DNA of 64,000 bases from positions 682,001 to 746,000 of the forward strand of contig JADEYG010000015.1 of NCBI GenBank assembly GCA_016906335.1, read 5' to 3'. Both the position numbers and the translations under genes were made by a program. The notes under the pieces are model-generated. The model made no database searches. It had not been told where the DNA came from and saw only the letters and a program-made list of their open reading frames with translations. The stretch comes from Novakomyces olei (taxonomy: Eukaryota > Ascomycota > Novakomycetes > Novakomycetales > Novakomycetaceae). This document shows, one piece after another, positions 1-11,075 of this stretch (its first letter is position 1; the number at the start of each line of letters is the position of its first letter).

Positions 1-730
1 ATTTAATGAATTGAATAAATTTTGGAAATAAAAATTACTAAAGCTCAGGGTCATAAATTTTCGGGAAATGTAATCGTTAATAGGTCGCCCTTCCTTCAAG
101 CTTCCTCGGATGAAATCGTTGGATGGAACGCGGGACAGGGTGAATCTATTTGGCTCGGACTCGTGCAGCCTATACATATCCCGACAATAGTAGACGAGAC
201 GATTATAAAGGGGCGGGCTATACCGTCCCTTCTTCGCGGGGGTCGGGCAGGTACCGGGCTATCGTGGTGAATTGGCACTGGTATAGATATTTAGAGTGTG
301 CACATTAATGTAGTATATAGGTGAGCCAACACGTTCACATACTTGTAGCGAAAAGACTTGGAAATTTGGCGCTTATTGAAATTCTGGAAAACTAATAAGG
401 ATGCGTATTACATGAGAGAAAATATGCATTGAGAAAATATAGAAGTTGGAATAGCTGCTTCATGTTGAACAAAACGCGTAAATGAAAGATTTCCAATGGA
501 AATCTTACGTCAGAGTCAACTCTTTTTAGCCTCCGTTAAGTTTCTGCCCAACGATTTGTCTGCAGAGACTAAACTAAGCATTGTGATTTAGGTAGTAGGC
601 AAAAATCGAAATAAGTTTTGTGCGACATCAATACCTCTCTGTCCCCAAGACGTCCCCAACCCTTTACCATCCACTGTTCTCATTAAACTTTTGATCGATG
701 GATATTCTAGTACCAAACGTTTCGGCTTAT
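1..730. other. Left-edge stretch with no supported gene
   Basis: An open frame on the plus strand (about 22-270) and one on the minus strand (96-278) overlap in a locally GC-richer patch, but the plus frame has no ATG start and neither resembles a protein I recognise. The rest is AT-rich and has stops in all frames. It could be the tail of a gene beyond the window edge, but nothing proves this. Confidence 0.5.
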
Positions 731-1171
731 TCACACTTTTTTAAATTTGTACCGAAACTGTTCAAGGGCGGCAATGGATTTCCGACCGTCTATAACTTGC
801 CGGCACGACTCGCCCACAATAACAAGAGCCAAAGGTACTGTCCATGCTGACAGGGCCAGTATATACTCGACACGCTCATGTCGGACTTTGAGGTGCCCAA
901 GGCACACAACAGCCATGAGTAAAAGAACCATGGCCAGCAAAATGTTCAAGTAAGGCAAAAACTGGCGAATAGGCCCGGCCCCATAGCTTTTTTCACTCCC
1001 ACGTTCGAGGTAAAATACGACAAACAGATTTATTGTTATATTGCTCAAAGCCAAAAACGAGAGCTTTGCCTGAACTGCGAGAGGTAGTTCTCCGCATATT
1101 GTACGTACGAAAATAGGCCTTAATGCCGCCACAAACAATACAGAAATAATCGCCAATAACCACTTGATCAT
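731..1171 (-). CDS. Small multi-pass membrane protein, unknown function
   Basis: I do not recognise this protein. Read from the ATG at 1171 it has 146 residues and four hydrophobic segments (about residues 2-22, 37-57, 72-94 and 104-122), ending in a basic tail. A hydrophobic first helix right after the start supports this start. An alternative is a short exon at 1208-1233 followed by a GTAAGT donor and an acceptor before 1118; that joins in frame but would discard the first hydrophobic segment. No GPI-biosynthesis or ATPase signature is clear. It sits alone, upstream of the RRN6-like gene and divergent from it. The membrane character is seen in the sequence; a function cannot be inferred. 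Confidence 0.5.
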   Translation of the reverse strand: MIKWLLAIISVLFVAALRPIFVRTICGELPLAVQAKLSFLALSNITINLFVVFYLERGSEKSYGAGPIRQFLPYLNILLAMVLLLMAVVCLGHLKVRHERVEYILALSAWTVPLALVIVGESCRQVIDGRKSIAALEQFRYKFKKV

Positions 1172-1812
1172 AATCAGTCGCTTGTTAAATTTCACAGTTC
1201 TACTTACCCTATTGCGGTGGTATTGCCGCTCATTCTGAGCCTTGAGCGTGGCGATTAAAGCTTCCTGCTCTGATTACTAGTAAGCAAGTGGAAGGATACC
1301 AGGATAGATTCGAGCTTTACATCTAAAAAAATTCAAAAATCAAATCAAAAAATAATTCAAAAATAATTCAAAAATAATTCAAAAATAATTCAAAAATAAA
1401 AATAAAAAAAAATTTAAAAAAAATGGAAATAGAAATTAAAAGAAAAGCCTACCATTCTCGTCTAGCAGTGTTTCCTCTGTGGTTTCCGGGCCGCTGGCAG
1501 ATTCGACGTGAGCTCTTGCGCGCAAAAAGCTCCGCATCCCAAACCTTTAATCATCAATCAATGTACGTAGTATGTGCGAATATTACATATTATTCGTGCC
1601 GTAAGCTTTTCCAAAGTCGATCATATATAATATTACAAGATTATACAATTATATATTATAGAATTTTATGATAAAATAAAAATAAATTAAAAATAAAAGT
1701 AAATATATATTCTATAGCGATAAACACAGCGATAGTCGCGTATATTATAATAGGCAGTCCTTTAACATCGCAGTCGGTTTTATATGGCAAAAGAAATGTA
1801 CGGCCTCCACGA
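1172..1812. other. Divergent intergenic region with an 11-bp AT-rich repeat
   Basis: This region separates the small membrane-protein gene from the RRN6-like gene. It holds about four tandem copies of an 11-bp unit (AAAAATAATTC) at roughly 1345-1400 and is otherwise AT-rich. An open frame at 1423-1671 has an ATG but ends in AT-rich sequence and resembles nothing known. I see no other gene. Confidence 0.6.
1345..1400. repeat. 11-bp tandem repeat (AAAAATAATTC)
   Basis: About four consecutive near-identical 11-bp copies lie in the intergenic AT-rich tract, flanked by further A-rich sequence. Confidence 0.8.
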
Positions 1813-4800
1813 ATGAAAGGCTGGATATCGACACGGGTGGAGGCGCCGTTTGTGAATCACGCATTTGTTGGAGGCTTCAGCTATGACGCTTCGCGAAAGT
1901 GGTACTTTCCGCTGAAATGTAAGCTTCAATGCCGTTTATACGTAAATTGCTATTGTCTCCGCGTCACTCATTGGCTGCCTTTGTACTGTATACTTATCAT
2001 CCCAGCTGCCGGAGCGCACACGCAATTGACGCCGACCGGGTACGCATTCCCTTTGAGCGATACTGCCGCCGATCTTCCGCGGGATTTCGCTGCAATCTCA
2101 CGCAGGAAGGAACTGGTACGTCTGCTGATAATGCCGTGATTTATTCGTTGTTTCAAATATTTATACGTTTCAGCCCTGTTTTGTCGCTTGAATCCTTTAC
2201 CGTTTATCGGGCGTCAATTTATCCACTGATATTTGCGTCATTTAAACTGTGTTTCTTGTTGCTCGGGCTCGTGTGTGATATTAATCATAGACATCTTCGT
2301 TTTTCGAAGACCACAGCTTCGGTATCAAAGTGCCTTATGGCACTTTGGGCGAGCTCACGGAAGACTTGCAAAAGTACCATCAACTGTTAACCAGAATTTG
2401 GGAGAATCGCAAGCATGTGGACAGTTTTACTGCCCCTTCAATCTACGGCGGCAAGACGTTACAAGTCGCGGTGCACGTGGAAGGATTTGTGGATGAAACT
2501 GGAGACCGCCATCGTCTCGTTTTGTCTCTGTTTGACACAAACACTACCTTTGCCAACGTTGATAACAATGGCGTTCAGGAGAATGCGAAATACAATTTGC
2601 CCAGCCCAGATTCGAGGCGTGACTGTTGTAAAGTCATAGACGAGGGTTTATACATTATTCAAACACGATTCAGTTGTGACCATCGGTCGTTGTACGTACT
2701 TACACAGAGCTGTATCATAGTATATTCGCTGCATTGGTCCTTTCAATCAGAAAAGACACAGTACGATGCAGAGACTAGTGGAGGCAGTGCTCCAGATACA
2801 CATTCACCGACTAATGGAGATAGCTTGAAGGCGCAGGTGAAGGATCCCCGGTCCTCTGCCATGGTAGATTTGGTCCCAATCAGTCGCATATACAGTCTTT
2901 CTGGAGAGCATATGGTCCATGTTTGTCCAAGTCCTTACCGGGATGATGAAGTGGTAGCCATTGATGCTAATGGGCTATTCACGGTCTACAGGGTAGTCGA
3001 GAACAGCAGGCCTCTGCATGACTTGGAAACCGACTCGCCACTGGCAATTACTACAAACGCCGAACTTATTTGTCATGGCAGCGTCGCGTATCACCATAAA
3101 TACTTGCTACCACGCGTTTTTTTTGGAGTACATGACTCTCAGATACTTGTTCCCTTTGAAGACAAGCTTTTGGCCTTTGAGGTACCAAGAAACGAGTCTT
3201 GTGATCAGGTTGTTGCGGGTCCGCAAAGACGGGGACTAGAACGCTCAAATGAAACTGAAGTAAACGACAAAGATTGCCAAAGGGCTTTGGCACCGAAACT
3301 GTTTCATCGAGCTCGCGGCTCAGCAATGGTTCTTGAAGTTTGTGTCGATATAAAGTATGGGCGTTTGTACGTATTGACTCGGCACGATATTGAAATTATT
3401 AATCCCGAAAATGGTTCTTTTCCTATGCTGTGCATTGCGCACCACAGGGAGGAGCCGTGGCTTTTTCTACAATGTGCTTTTAGCACAGAGTCAGGTTAGT
3501 TGAAAATGGTGTCCGAGATATCAGTACAGACATTAGCATATTTATTTTTTTACTGCTTATTTATTTATTTGTTTATTTCTATTTATAATGTCGATTTGAA
3601 AACAGCTAACACAAACAGAGAGTGCCTTAACTTTATCCTCAAATTCGACGTTTATCGCAACAATGTATACAGTTTTATGGCAAGATTATGTGTACACCAT
3701 GCCACCGTGTCTCATACCCTTTAATGCCGGAAAACCGGTTAGGAATCTGTGTGTTTTACCCTGCACAATGGCCGAGACTGAAGCAACAGCAGTCGGTGCA
3801 CTGTTAACGGTTATTGCGTGGGTAGGAAGTAATTTGCTATGCAAAGTCTTCTCCTTGCGGCACTTAACCTCCTCTTTAGAGCTTGAACCGTCTCTAGAGT
3901 TCGGTCGTTTGGACCATGAAAAGAGGATGAATGGGCAGGAGACCGATTCTGTTACTGGACAAGAAGGCTCGCAAATACCGCTGATTCGATCCGAGTATAA
4001 AGGTGTGAATATTAGCCTGGTCTACTCTTCTTCTCGCATCGAAAGATATGTCTTCCCAGACTTTCCTAGTAAAATGTCACGGGCATGTTTGCTCAGCATA
4101 ATTAAAGCTGCTACAAGTCAAGCAACAAAACAAAGTGGTTACGATTTTTCACTGCTAGATTTCGTATCACCGCTATCCTTTGAAAAGGAAACCGTAATTC
4201 CAGCATTCAAACAGGCTTCGCTCGAATCAGAACTTTTGTTTTCCACGCGTGGCCATCGTAAAAGTATTGCTGGTATGGCTTTTATGGAGGAAATTGACCC
4301 TGAAGCTTTGGAGCACCAACTGTCTTCATCCTGGTCCGTAGCTGACACTGATTTTGCACCGGATGAGAACGACCTGGACTTTGTTGCAAGTGCACATACT
4401 TTGCAAAGCTTGTGTGTAGACAGTCTGGAAAAGTTTGGAGTCAAGCTTGAGCTAAACAGTCTGGCCGAGAAAATGCAAACAGAGACGGTAAACATGATTC
4501 TGGAGACGTTTGATACGAGCTACGATGAGTGGCGATTACAAGAAGAAGAGCTGCAAAAGCAGCAATTGGCTTTGAGTCAGCCGATATTTGACGAAGCTGC
4601 ATTGTCCAGCCAAAGGCTTCCTCCAGAGATTCTCAGTCTCTCACAGATAGATCACGCTGCAGATGATGGTGATGGTAACGATGAGGTTCGGGATACACCA
4701 GCGCAGACGAGCCGTAAACGTCGTAGGCGATCGAGTTCAAATGAGATTGATTCGCCTCGTCTGTCTTTTGCTTCGTCGCAGCCTGTTCCAGGCCGATTCT

Positions 4801-4847
4801 CTGCAAGTTTCAGGCGTGGAACACCAAAACGTCGAGCCGGTTTCTGA
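1813..4847 (+). CDS. RRN6: RNA polymerase I initiation factor, RRN6/TAF1C-like
   Basis: The gene model is four exons, 1813-1918, 2006-2115, 2291-3494 and 3619-4847, joining in frame to 882 residues. The last intron starts GTTAGT and has a CTAAC branch site 8 nt before its acceptor. Early residues (FSYDASRKWYF) resemble the N-terminal motif of the RRN6 family. The middle reads as a beta-propeller-like region. The C-terminus is low-complexity, rich in Ser-Gln and Arg/Lys, and ends in an RRAGF tail typical of fungal RRN6-like proteins. Rrn6 works in the core factor that recruits RNA polymerase I to the rDNA promoter. The family call rests on architecture and tail motifs rather than strong identity. 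It converges on MZT1, 76 nt away. Confidence 0.7.
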
Positions 4848-4923
4848 ATATAAATATAAATATAAATATATATCCAATTCCTCCCGCACTCGCTCATAGC
4901 ACCAGTAAATCATTGCCCAAAGT

Positions 4924-5182
4924 TCAAGTCTCGCGTAATTTTGCTACAATTTCCTAGTACTCTGTCAAAACTATGTGCCTGAAACGACTTACTGCCAATG
5001 CTTCTGGGTCCACGCCCCGTTCGATCAATGTTACGCAAAGCGATAGCGCGTGTTTATCAAGTCCCGTCTTGAGCAGATTTGATATCTCGAATAAAGCTGT
5101 CTGTGTAAGCAGCGCATGTAGCGAGCAAACAATTACCATCAACTGCCTCATTAGCATCGTCGCGTGCAGTTTGCTCCGACAT
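4924..5182 (-). CDS. MZT1: Mitotic-spindle organizing protein 1 (MOZART1)
   Basis: Three tiny exons (5137-5182, 4993-5096, 4924-4953) join in frame to a 59-residue protein matching the whole MOZART1 family: EISNLLKTGLD, LSLCVTLIERGV and DPEALAEIVAKLRET. The family binds the N-terminus of gamma-tubulin complex proteins and is needed for microtubule nucleation at spindle pole bodies. Introns begin GTAATT and GTAAGT and end ACAG and CTAG. Start and stop agree with the usual family length of 55-80 residues. Without splicing the reading frame carries a wrong C-terminus, so automatic annotation would probably miss or mangle it. The gene is divergent from PPN1. Confidence 0.9.
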
Positions 5183-5668
5183 GGCAAAGGGCGTCGACTG
5201 TGGTTTGTGAATAAACACAGCAGCAGCAGTTTATATATTTTGTATAGTGTTTTGTATATTTTCCCGTAATATAGTAGAACAAAAGTTTAGCGCGTACATT
5301 CAATTTGTTATTTATTATTTATTATTTATTATTTATTATTTATTATTTATTATTTATTATTTATTATTTATTATTTATTATTTATTTATTGTTCACTTTA
5401 TTACTTTTATGCAGATGGGTTATACAGTGGAATAATACAGAGAATAATGCGGGTGAGCCGGCGTAGATCCTATCCCGAATATTGTGCGTGGAAGGTCGGC
5501 CGCTATTATAATAGAGATAGTGTAATATAGACATACTGTATATAGATAATAGAGGTTAAATAGACTGCCATCCAAAGCATGCGACTCGTGAAATCAGAGC
5601 CGACTGGAAGCAGAGACGACTAAAAAACCAAAAGCAAACCGGCAAAGCCATTAATTCAATGCTTTAGT
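5183..5668. other. Divergent MZT1/PPN1 promoter region
   Basis: No gene is visible. A heptamer minisatellite takes up 5308-5390. The remainder, next to the PPN1 start, is AT-rich with no motif I can name. Confidence 0.6.
5308..5390. repeat. Heptamer minisatellite (TTATTTA)n
   Basis: About 12 nearly perfect copies of the 7-bp unit TTATTTA run head to tail, with almost no divergence between copies. Similar heptamer arrays occur at 28031-28135 and 40651-40776. Confidence 0.95.
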
Positions 5669-7861
5669 ATGGCGACTGCGATTCAACGGGAGCGGCCGCG
5701 TTTTTACTGGCCGCCAATGTTTTTCGCTTTATCGCTGCTTCTGCTGCTGTTTCCCACTGCATGTCTCAGCCAGCTCAGCGGATCGCCGGAGCAGCCGATC
5801 GCCGGCGGAGCAAGGCAGAGGTCTTTGTCCGGCCGCATTCTGCACATTACCGACTTTCATCCCGACAAATTCTACGCTCCCTTTTCCCTGGTACAGGACG
5901 TTTGCCACAATACGACTCGGCGACCTCCGAAATTTGTGGATAGCAAAGACGAGAGCCTCAATGGCAGTGGCAATGGCGATGACGACGAGGGCCAAACTAC
6001 AGGTTTCTGGGCGCCTCCGCCTGGAAGCTCGTGCGATGCTCCCGCCTGGCTGGCGGAGCAGGCTGTGCTGGATATTCGCAGGCGAGTGGATAACGGCACT
6101 TTTGCACCCTTTGATTTTATAATGTGGACGGGCGATTCCGTGCGGCACGATCGTGACACTCAGCATCCTCGCCTTGTGCAGGAGATTCTCCATTTCAATG
6201 GCTGGCTGCTGCAGGTACTGCAGGCAGCTTTCCCCTCGACGCCTATTGTCGTAAGCCTCGGGAACAACGACGTGTTCCCGCACAATATTTTTGCCGCAGG
6301 ACCCTCCAAGCTGACAATGGCACTGACTCGGGTGTACCGTGGCATTATCCCGGACGATCAAGTGCACATCTCTGAACTGGGCGGCTTTTACTGGCGTGAA
6401 GTTGTTCCAAATGCTCTGGCGGCAATTAATTTGAATACTCTTTATTTTTACAATAGCAATTCTGCTGTGGACGGCTGCCACCTCAACGACGCTAGTGATC
6501 CAGGCTCTCAGCAACTAAACTGGCTCGCTGCCCAGTTACGCGTCCTGCGTGACCGACGAATGAAAGCCTGGATCTTGGGTCACGTGGCGGCTATTGAGAA
6601 GGACTGGTACCCGGACTGCCTGGGCCGGTATGCCAGACTCGTGCTCGAGTTTCGTGACGTCATTGTCGGCCAAGTGTATGGGCACATGAACACGGACCAT
6701 TTCTTTTTCATTCAGCAGGACGACGATTTAATCGAGCGGGGAATGTCGTCTGTACAACATTTGGACAGTTGTCCCTTACGGCAAGAGCGTACTCGACCCG
6801 AACATGAGGAGCAGAGCGATGAGAATGATCCGCCACTGGCCAATCTCCTTGGCCAGCCGGTGCGGGCAAAAGTGGGTGCTTCTTACTTTGACAATCTGCG
6901 GGACTCTTACCGGAGTATACCAAAAGTGCCTCCGCCCGCATTGACTTTGCCCTACAATATCGGGTCATGGCGAGATAGATTGGCTCGGATTTTGCAGGAG
7001 ACTTTTCCCCTGTTCCCTACAAGCAAAAGGTACAAGCGACCGAAAACAAGGGATGAAGTTGTTCGGCAGTACGCGGTGGGATGGGTCAGTCCCAGCGTGG
7101 TACCCGTGTACTATCCCACTTTTCGAATAATCGAGTACGAGACAGAGGATACGGGAACCGTTGCCGATTCGGAAACGGGCGTTGGTCCAGTTGCAGATTC
7201 TGAGCAACACGATGGGGCTGAGATTGACGGGCAAAAGAATAAAGGGCAAAAGAAAAATAAAGGGCAAAAGAAAAATAAAGGGCAAAAGAATAAAAAGGGT
7301 AAAAAGAATAAAAAAGGTAAAAACCGCAAAGGACGTCCACAGCCTCCAAGGCTTCCAAAGATCGATTACGGCCCACCTGGCCCTGCCTATGAACGGCAGA
7401 AATTCACGCCATTAGCTATTACACAATACTATTTCAATACTACAGCGTTTGGCTTGGACAGACGGCAAGATTATGTTGAGCGCAATGGTCTGCCTTGGTC
7501 AGTGTTTTACGATACAAGGGAAGCTCCGGCGTTTCTGCCCGACCTTACTGTTCCCTCTCTTATGCGTTACGCTAGGCAGATGGCTGGTAAAGAGCCTATC
7601 ACCCGTGATCGGACGGGGTCTATCCCCGTCTCTAACGCCACAAGGATTTGGCTCGAGCGAAATGGGCTAAAGTACAATGACGCTTTTGGCGGCAGTCACA
7701 GTGACGGAGGTTTCGATCATGACGGAGCTTACAGTCAGGGTTCGCGGCAAGCGTACATATCCAAAGAAAAGGGGAAAAAAAGGTCTTGGGAGAAGGAGTG
7801 TGATCGGTTGTGGGATGAGTACAGATTCAAGGCGTATGTGGGGTGTGAGGACAGTCGGTGA
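5669..7861 (+). CDS. PPN1: Vacuolar endopolyphosphatase
   Basis: A single 730-residue reading frame. A type II signal anchor lies at about residues 13-34, right after a short basic N-terminus, as expected for the vacuolar enzyme. Metallophosphatase metal-binding motifs follow in order: DFHPD (about 61), TGDSVRHD (about 154), GNND (about 199), a GH pair near 302 and GHMNTDHF near 333. The family cleaves inorganic polyphosphate chains in the vacuole lumen and is released by proteolysis. Residues 520-553 are an unusual Lys/Asn/Gly/Gln tandem repeat built on GQKKNK units, coded by a 15-18-bp minisatellite (7228-7325). The sequence before and after this repeat keeps the family pattern, so the repeat looks like an in-frame expansion. 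Confidence 0.93.
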   Translation: MATAIQRERPRFYWPPMFFALSLLLLLFPTACLSQLSGSPEQPIAGGARQRSLSGRILHITDFHPDKFYAPFSLVQDVCHNTTRRPPKFVDSKDESLNGSGNGDDDEGQTTGFWAPPPGSSCDAPAWLAEQAVLDIRRRVDNGTFAPFDFIMWTGDSVRHDRDTQHPRLVQEILHFNGWLLQVLQAAFPSTPIVVSLGNNDVFPHNIFAAGPSKLTMALTRVYRGIIPDDQVHISELGGFYWREVVPNALAAINLNTLYFYNSNSAVDGCHLNDASDPGSQQLNWLAAQLRVLRDRRMKAWILGHVAAIEKDWYPDCLGRYARLVLEFRDVIVGQVYGHMNTDHFFFIQQDDDLIERGMSSVQHLDSCPLRQERTRPEHEEQSDENDPPLANLLGQPVRAKVGASYFDNLRDSYRSIPKVPPPALTLPYNIGSWRDRLARILQETFPLFPTSKRYKRPKTRDEVVRQYAVGWVSPSVVPVYYPTFRIIEYETEDTGTVADSETGVGPVADSEQHDGAEIDGQKNKGQKKNKGQKKNKGQKNKKGKKNKKGKNRKGRPQPPRLPKIDYGPPGPAYERQKFTPLAITQYYFNTTAFGLDRRQDYVERNGLPWSVFYDTREAPAFLPDLTVPSLMRYARQMAGKEPITRDRTGSIPVSNATRIWLERNGLKYNDAFGGSHSDGGFDHDGAYSQGSRQAYISKEKGKKRSWEKECDRLWDEYRFKAYVGCEDSR
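7228..7325 (+). repeat. Coding minisatellite in PPN1 (Lys/Asn-rich)
   Basis: Imperfect 15-18-bp units based on GGGCAAAAGAATAAA, all multiples of three, encode the GQKNK/GQKKNK repeats without breaking the frame. Confidence 0.85.
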
Positions 7862-8167
7862 TTGGTCTTTGAGCGTACGATCAACACGTGAACAAGCTTG
7901 TGAAAACTTATTGCATTTTATACATTATTCGTCGACTGTTTCAAAATGTGTATTTGTATTACTGTTTATATACTTTAAATTTGACTATATGGTGTCGTCT
8001 TGGTTTTTATTATACGCCGTTTTGTCGCGTATATTATTATATACATAACATGCGTTTCAACCACAGAGTCTCTATAGGTTGCGCATTAGCTTATTTCACC
8101 GATATTCCAATTGATCAATGTATCGTCCTTTCATGATAACAGTTCATAAAGTCGTTAAGCCCGTTGT
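7862..8167. other. Convergent 3' region between PPN1 and LIG1
   Basis: AT-rich sequence between the two stop codons; I see nothing in it beyond probable 3' untranslated regions. Confidence 0.6.
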
Positions 8168-11075
8168 CTATTCCTCTTCTTGCTCAACATCAGCGACTGA
8201 GCTCGTTTCAAGCTGCTTTCTATACATTGCCGCAAGCTCTTCAGCGGTAGTCGCCTCCTCGATAGACTTGTCCGATCGTACTCGCATAAACCGGGGGAAC
8301 CGAATAGAAAGGCCACGCTCGTCTGAGACTTGGCCAACTGCTGCTCGGTACACTGGCGAAAGTGTAATATCAGCGCCCCGAATCTCCCATACCTCTCTCG
8401 GCTCAAACCATACTGCGAATTAGGATATATAAGCTAGAGAAAAAGAAGGGAAAAATAAACGAAAAAAGAAGGGGAAAAAGGACATATATATATATATATA
8501 AATCAACAACAAATAAATTCAAACAGCACGCAAAATGAAACCCAGAAAATTAAAAACAGACCATCTGGTACGAGAGCACTATCGACAAAACTGCTCATTG
8601 GCGATTTACTGCAAAATCCACTTTCGAGGCTATATCGCACGTTAAGATCCTTGTAAAAGGCATCAGTAAACCCGGATATGCATTTGCAAACTGCCTGTAA
8701 GCTGCCGTCCTCTTCGTTGCGGATAGCAAGAAGTATTGGTGAGTACCAGCCTGCTTTTCTCCCCATTCCTATATTGCATTATTAGGATACATTGTATAAT
8801 TGAGACTTGATAGAGGTGAAGAAAGGGAGAGAGTAGAAACTTACCGTACCATGCACCGATGGGTACTAGATCCAGTGAGTCGGAGCCTTTATCATAGTCT
8901 TTCTTGACCTTTAGCCAACCATCGGCTCTGATATCGGGCTGATAAGTAGCTAGTAGCGGCTTTTTCCTAGTCTTCTCAATTACATCACCGTTATCGAGGG
9001 TCTTCACCATAATTCCTTCACATTTCTGGTCAATTGCTGCCTTCAAAAACTGCCCGATTTCGTCTTGGTCATCGGTGTCTATACTCGATACAAACGCGAA
9101 TCGATTCGTAACAATAGGGAAAAGTGATCGAAGAAGATCGCGTCGGTCTCGGAAAGGTCTCTCTAATAGTTGCTGGATTGTCGTTTTAGTATTAAATAAT
9201 AGCTATAATGATAATAATATTATTTAATAATAAAGCATAAATTATGATAATATTTGAAAACAATTAAATGGTGTAGACTAACAAAAACAAGCCAAATGCT
9301 ATTTACCTCTCCATTCAAATACATCAAGTCAAAAGCGAATATGCACACATTGATCTTAACATTGGCAATTTCCACGTCCTTTCGAGCACGGCCTGAAAGC
9401 GTTTGAAAACTGGATATAATTAGTAATAATACAATTAGCAGTATACGTTTTTAATGCTCCACTTTTGTCCACGGCAACAACCTCGCCTAATCGTTAGCAA
9501 ACACGATGTTCATTGTCGATAAAGCGGCATACCCTCAATAATGAATGAATTCACGTCCCCCGACCTCATTTGTGGTACCAGCTCTATAAGATCCGGGTAC
9601 TTTGATGTCATATCCTCGAGATGCCTAGAGAATATTCTTACATTTCCCTCAGAATCACAGTGTATCTGGGCCCTCTGACCATCATACTTAAACTCACACG
9701 TAAACTGTCTCTTGTCAAGCCTTCCCAACATATCTGAAATATCACGCGTAATAATCCCAAGCATAGGTTTTACAGGGACCCCCACACAGACTTGGAAATG
9801 AGCCGCAAGCGATTCGACTCCATAAGCGAGTAAAGCGGGCACAATATCATTATAATTAGGTCGGCGAGCAAAACAGTATTTTACCACTGCTTCCATTTGT
9901 TTAAATGTTTCCTTGGCATTACCAATTGCTGGCAGTGGCCAATCAACATCTTTTGGTTTTGTGAGTGTGAATGCTCTTGAAAGAGCAATTAGCATTGTAG
10001 TTTTCACCGCCCCAATGCGTAACTAGAATTAGATTGTAAAACAGAAAAAAAAAATTAATCAGGTTGATGTAAAATGAAATTGAAACATAAAACTAAAATT
10101 AAGACCAAATGAACAAATAAGCATGCAAATCATACTCACATGCTGGAGTAGTGTGCGGGCCATATAGCGCACTTGCTCGCCTTTGCAAGACATTAAAAGC
10201 CTCTCCACTAATCTTTGCTTCTTTTCCTGTCCTCCTACTCCCTTTGTGTTTGCAATCTTGCAAAGTAAATCATAGACTTGAGCGATTGTTAATGGCTCTA
10301 TTTTCGCCAAAGTCCGAACGGATATTTGTGCTTGAAATGCCACATCACCAGGATCGCCGTACTTGTTCCATAAAGTTTTTAACGTTGGGTTAGAAATCCC
10401 GCTAACACTTTTCAAGGCGCGATGGAATATACTCGGTCCCAGACCTAGCTCGAGATCCTCGTAATTGGGAGCAATAGAGTTTGTAGTGAGCCATACTGCG
10501 GGCAATAATGATTCTGGATCGTTAAGGATAAGAGTCCGTAAAAAGTTTGTCAGTGTATCAACGATAGATATCCGCGATCGCGTAGAATTGACGAGGACAA
10601 AGCACTGAACTAAAAGCGCATATGTCGCACGGCCTTTAGAAAACGCAGTGCATTGTATTTTTGGATCAAACTTTAGTGGATCAGTATTAAAGGGTATTTC
10701 AGCCGGTAAGTCAGGCGAATCGTTGAGAGAAATTGTAGTCTTGCCCTGATCTGATTTCGTCTCTTTCAAGGGTGAGCTTTGATTTTGGCTTGATAGCTCT
10801 TCTTGTCGCTGCAGCTCGAGAGCAAATTTCCAGTCATTTTCTTCTTGACTCGAGCGGATATGATCCGTGTCTTCTGTAACGGCTGCCGGTCTTTTTTGCT
10901 CTGACTTTTGCTCTGACGTAATTGGCGGCTTATCTGAATTGTTACAGATTATAAATTGGTCCAGAGAACCATTACAGCGATCCACAATCCGGTTACTTTT
11001 AGCTGCAGTTTTGGAATTTGACCGAGGCGATTTCAAGTCTTGATCAAGTTTGACACGCTTTGTCGCTGGAGGCAT
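8168..11075 (-). CDS. CDC9/LIG1: ATP-dependent DNA ligase I
   Basis: Seven exons (10140-11075, 9533-10022, 9447-9486, 9307-9409, 8845-9172, 8562-8768, 8168-8412) join in frame to 782 residues. The first 120 residues are hydrophilic and rich in Lys, Ser and Gln. The alpha-helical DNA-binding domain follows. The adenylation motif CEFKYDGQRAQIH puts the nucleotide-accepting lysine at about residue 424. Further ligase motifs are EGIMVKTLD and DGWLKVKKDY, and the OB-fold end carries VWFEPREVWEIRGADITLS. The enzyme seals Okazaki fragments and repair nicks. One donor (before 8562) is the non-consensus GTCTGT, although the frame requires it. Two ACGCGT boxes lie 170-266 bp upstream, which suggests G1/S expression. 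Confidence 0.95.

Noticed and set aside
5729-6514. Antisense open frame of 261 codons inside PPN1
   Set aside because: It lies wholly opposite the conserved phosphatase domain and shows no family pattern; the sense frame explains the codon structure.
7086-7376. Hydrophobic antisense frames (FALYFSFALYF) opposite the Lys-rich repeat
   Set aside because: They are mirror products of the A-rich coding repeat in PPN1.
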